The position numbers and the translations under genes were made by a program. DNA of 6,734 bases from Bacillota bacterium. GTDB taxonomy: Bacteria; Bacillota; UBA4882; UBA8346. This document shows, piece after piece, positions 5,641 through 6,734 of the stretch (positions within the stretch are counted from its first letter, which is position 1; every line of letters begins with the position of its first letter). The notes below the pieces were generated by a model, which was not told the DNA's origin, searched no databases, and was given only the letters and a program-made list of their open reading frames with translations. The stretch lies in contig JAEXFN010000044.1 of NCBI GenBank assembly GCA_023400055.1, positions 1 through 6,734 of the forward strand, written 5' to 3'.

Positions 5641-6300
5641 ATGAAAATCATCGCAATCAACGGCAGCCCGCGTAAAGGCTGGAATACTGCCACGCTGCTC
5701 GCCAAGGCGCTGGAAGGGGCGGCGTCGCAAGGCGCCGAGACCGAACTGATCCAGCTTTATGATCTGGATTACAAGGGATGCATCAGCTGTTTCGCATGCA
5801 AGCTCAAAGACGGGAAAAGCTATGGCCGCTGTCCCGTACCGGATGATCTGGCGGCGGTCTTTCCAAAAGTGACGGAGGCCGATGCGGTCATCCTGGGTTC
5901 CCCGATTTATCTCGGGAGAGTTACCGGCGAGATGGCGGCATTTTTGGACCGTTTTCTGTTCCAATATTCCGTATATAGCGATCCGCCGCGCTCACTTTTC
6001 CCCAAAAAGATCCACACCGGCTTCATTTATACGATGAATGCCACGGAAGAACTGATGAAGCAAAATGGTTTTGACCAAAATATTATGATCAACGAACACA
6101 TGATGCGCCGCGTATTCGGATATTCGGAAACGCTCTGCAGTTTCGATACGTATCAGTTCGAGGATTATTCGAAGGTGGAGGCGTCCCGATTTGACCCGGC
6201 CGAGAAAGCCCGGCGACGGGAAGCAGTATTCCCCCGAGATTGCCAGAAGGCTTTGGAGATGGGCGCAAGATTTGCGCGCCAACGGGCGGCCGATATGTAA
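5641..6300 (+). CDS. NAD(P)H-dependent FMN reductase / flavodoxin-family oxidoreductase, copy 2
   Basis: Tandem paralogue of the preceding gene (219 residues against 217). Over the first 100 residues I count 74 identities, including NGSPRK.WNTATLL (7-20), the four cysteines at 47, 50, 53 and 64, and LGSPIYLGRVTG (85-96). Similarity falls sharply over about residues 105-180 and returns in the C-terminal FP.DCQKA..MG segment, which keeps a fifth shared cysteine at 201. In this fold the divergent part normally shapes the acceptor side of the flavin pocket, so the two enzymes may reduce different substrates; this is inference. GGAGG (5626-5630) lies ten bases before the ATG. The 55-bp gap to copy 1 holds no terminator, so the pair is probably cotranscribed. 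A strong terminator follows at 6337. Confidence 0.88.
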   Translation: MKIIAINGSPRKGWNTATLLAKALEGAASQGAETELIQLYDLDYKGCISCFACKLKDGKSYGRCPVPDDLAAVFPKVTEADAVILGSPIYLGRVTGEMAAFLDRFLFQYSVYSDPPRSLFPKKIHTGFIYTMNATEELMKQNGFDQNIMINEHMMRRVFGYSETLCSFDTYQFEDYSKVEASRFDPAEKARRREAVFPRDCQKALEMGARFARQRAADM

Positions 6301-6336
6301 TTGGCTCCGAAGGGCCCGATTCGCGGCAGGATGATG

Positions 6337-6372
6337 ACCCCGCGCCAAACGATGGCGCGGGGTTTTGCCTTT
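6337..6372 (+). terminator. Intrinsic terminator of the flavin reductase operon
   Basis: ACCCCGCGCC (6337-6346) pairs perfectly with GGCGCGGGGT (6354-6363) around a seven-base loop, followed by TTTGCCTTT. It lies 36 bases after the stop codon of copy 2. The T tract is interrupted, but the stem is very strong. Confidence 0.85.
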
Positions 6373-6389
6373 GTATTTCATGATGGCCA

Positions 6390-6463
6390 GTTGCCGCCGC
6401 GGCAACGCCTGTTCCCAATTTTGAAGCGTTGCCAATCCAATAAACTGCGGCGGCAGCCGCCGG
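6390..6463. other. Cluster of strong, partly competing inverted repeats
   Basis: Three perfect inverted repeats lie within 74 bases. GTTGCCGC (6390-6397) matches GCGGCAAC (6399-6406). GGCAACGC (6401-6408) matches GCGTTGCC (6426-6433). CGGCGG (6448-6453) matches CCGCCG (6457-6462). The first two share bases 6401-6406, so only one can form at a time. None has a T tract on either strand, so ordinary termination is unlikely. The region from 6373 to 6435 shows no convincing gene. Confidence 0.5.
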
Positions 6464-6519
6464 AGTGCCTTCGATTATCCAATGAACTGAGGTAGTTACC
6501 ACCGGAGTATCTTCAATGA
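6436..6519. repeat. Two diverged copies of a 42-bp direct repeat
   Basis: Positions 6436-6477 and 6478-6519 align without gaps. Shared landmarks are TCCAAT.AACTG at the start, CCGGAGT in the second half and CTTC near the end. The period is 42, exactly twice the 21-bp period of the array that begins at 6518. The two copies are diverged, so this looks like the older, decayed flank of the repeat tract. Confidence 0.65.
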
Positions 6520-6734
6520 CCGAAAGAGCTTGCTGAGCGACCGAAAGAGCTTGTTAAGCGACTGAGCAAGCTTGTTGAGTGACTGAAAGAGCTTGCTGAG
6601 CGACCGAAAGAGCTTGTTGAGTGACTGAAAGAGCTTGTTGAGTGACTGAGCGAGCTTGTTGAGCGACTGAAAGAGCTTGTTGAGTGACTGAGAGAGCTTG
6701 TTGAGTGACTGAGAGAGCTTGTTGAGTGACTGAG
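6518..6734. repeat. 21-bp tandem repeat array, ten full units, open at the right edge
   Basis: Units start at 6518, 6539, 6560, 6581, 6602, 6623, 6644, 6665, 6686 and 6707, with a partial unit at 6728. Each starts GACYGA, has AGCTTG at unit positions 10-15 (AAGCTTG in the third) and ends GAGY (AAGC in the second). Units 9 and 10 are identical, so the array is most homogeneous at the right edge and probably continues. Units 1, 2 and 3 resemble units 4, 5 and 7, which hints at duplication of multi-unit blocks. The period is seven codons. On the minus strand one frame stays open from 6732 down to a TAA at 6496-6498 and gives heptads of the form QSLNKLF with leucines spaced 3 and 4. On the plus strand the frame of 6520 gives KELVER-like heptads cut by TGA in most units. 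Whether any frame is translated is unknown. Confidence 0.9.

Noticed and set aside
6301..6495. Plus-strand open frame of 64 codons right after the second reductase
   Set aside because: It begins with TTG directly after a stop without its own ribosome binding site, spans the operon terminator hairpin and the hairpin cluster, and has no recognisable protein features beyond the repeat-derived tail.
6089..6502. Minus-strand open frame of 137 codons
   Set aside because: Most of it is antisense to the second reductase and crosses its terminator. Composition looks like a reading-frame shadow, although its first residues come from the 42-bp repeats.
6518..6734. CRISPR array
   Set aside because: The 21-bp units are directly contiguous with no unique spacers, so this is a tandem repeat and not a CRISPR.

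Overview
The window looks like a GC-rich chromosomal segment from a member of the Bacillota (Firmicutes). The strongest clue is a serine-type T-box riboswitch in front of serS, a regulator class found mainly in that phylum. AAGGAGG-type ribosome binding sites, an HxlR-controlled divergent operon and intrinsic terminators agree with this. The sugar-binding protein has a plain signal peptide without a lipobox cysteine, which would fit a diderm lineage of the phylum (a Limnochordia/Hydrogenispora-like organism is possible). That placement is inference.

Layout. (1) Positions 1-1302 hold the end of an mgl-type galactose/methyl-galactoside ABC import operon: the last 52 codons of the ATPase (mglA), the complete permease mglC, and a terminator. 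(2) Positions 1320-2697 hold a stand-alone gene for a secreted sugar-binding protein resembling Thermus-type glucose/mannose-binding proteins. It has its own promoter, which places its start at 1388, and no permease genes of its own in view. (3) Positions 2722-4503 form the serS unit: promoter, T-box leader with a readable UCC specifier and a UGGC acceptor-binding bulge, seryl-tRNA synthetase, and a terminator that runs into the 3' end of the opposing gene. (4) Positions 4475-6372 form a divergent redox module. An HxlR-family repressor on the minus strand faces two tandem paralogous FMN-dependent NAD(P)H oxidoreductases on the plus strand. Their promoters overlap head to head, and the module ends at a strong terminator. 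(5) Positions 6373-6734 contain no convincing intact gene. They hold a cluster of strong hairpins, two copies of a 42-bp repeat, and a 21-bp tandem array that runs off the right edge.

How it fits together. The first two units supply sugar uptake. The third adjusts seryl-tRNA synthetase level to uncharged tRNA-Ser. The fourth is probably an electrophile/quinone-responsive unit in which a conserved-cysteine HxlR repressor controls two flavin reductases. The least ordinary part is the right edge: the 21-bp repeat length is an exact multiple of three. Read on the minus strand it gives a long leucine-heptad frame; read on the plus strand it gives the same type of heptad interrupted by repeated TGA codons.
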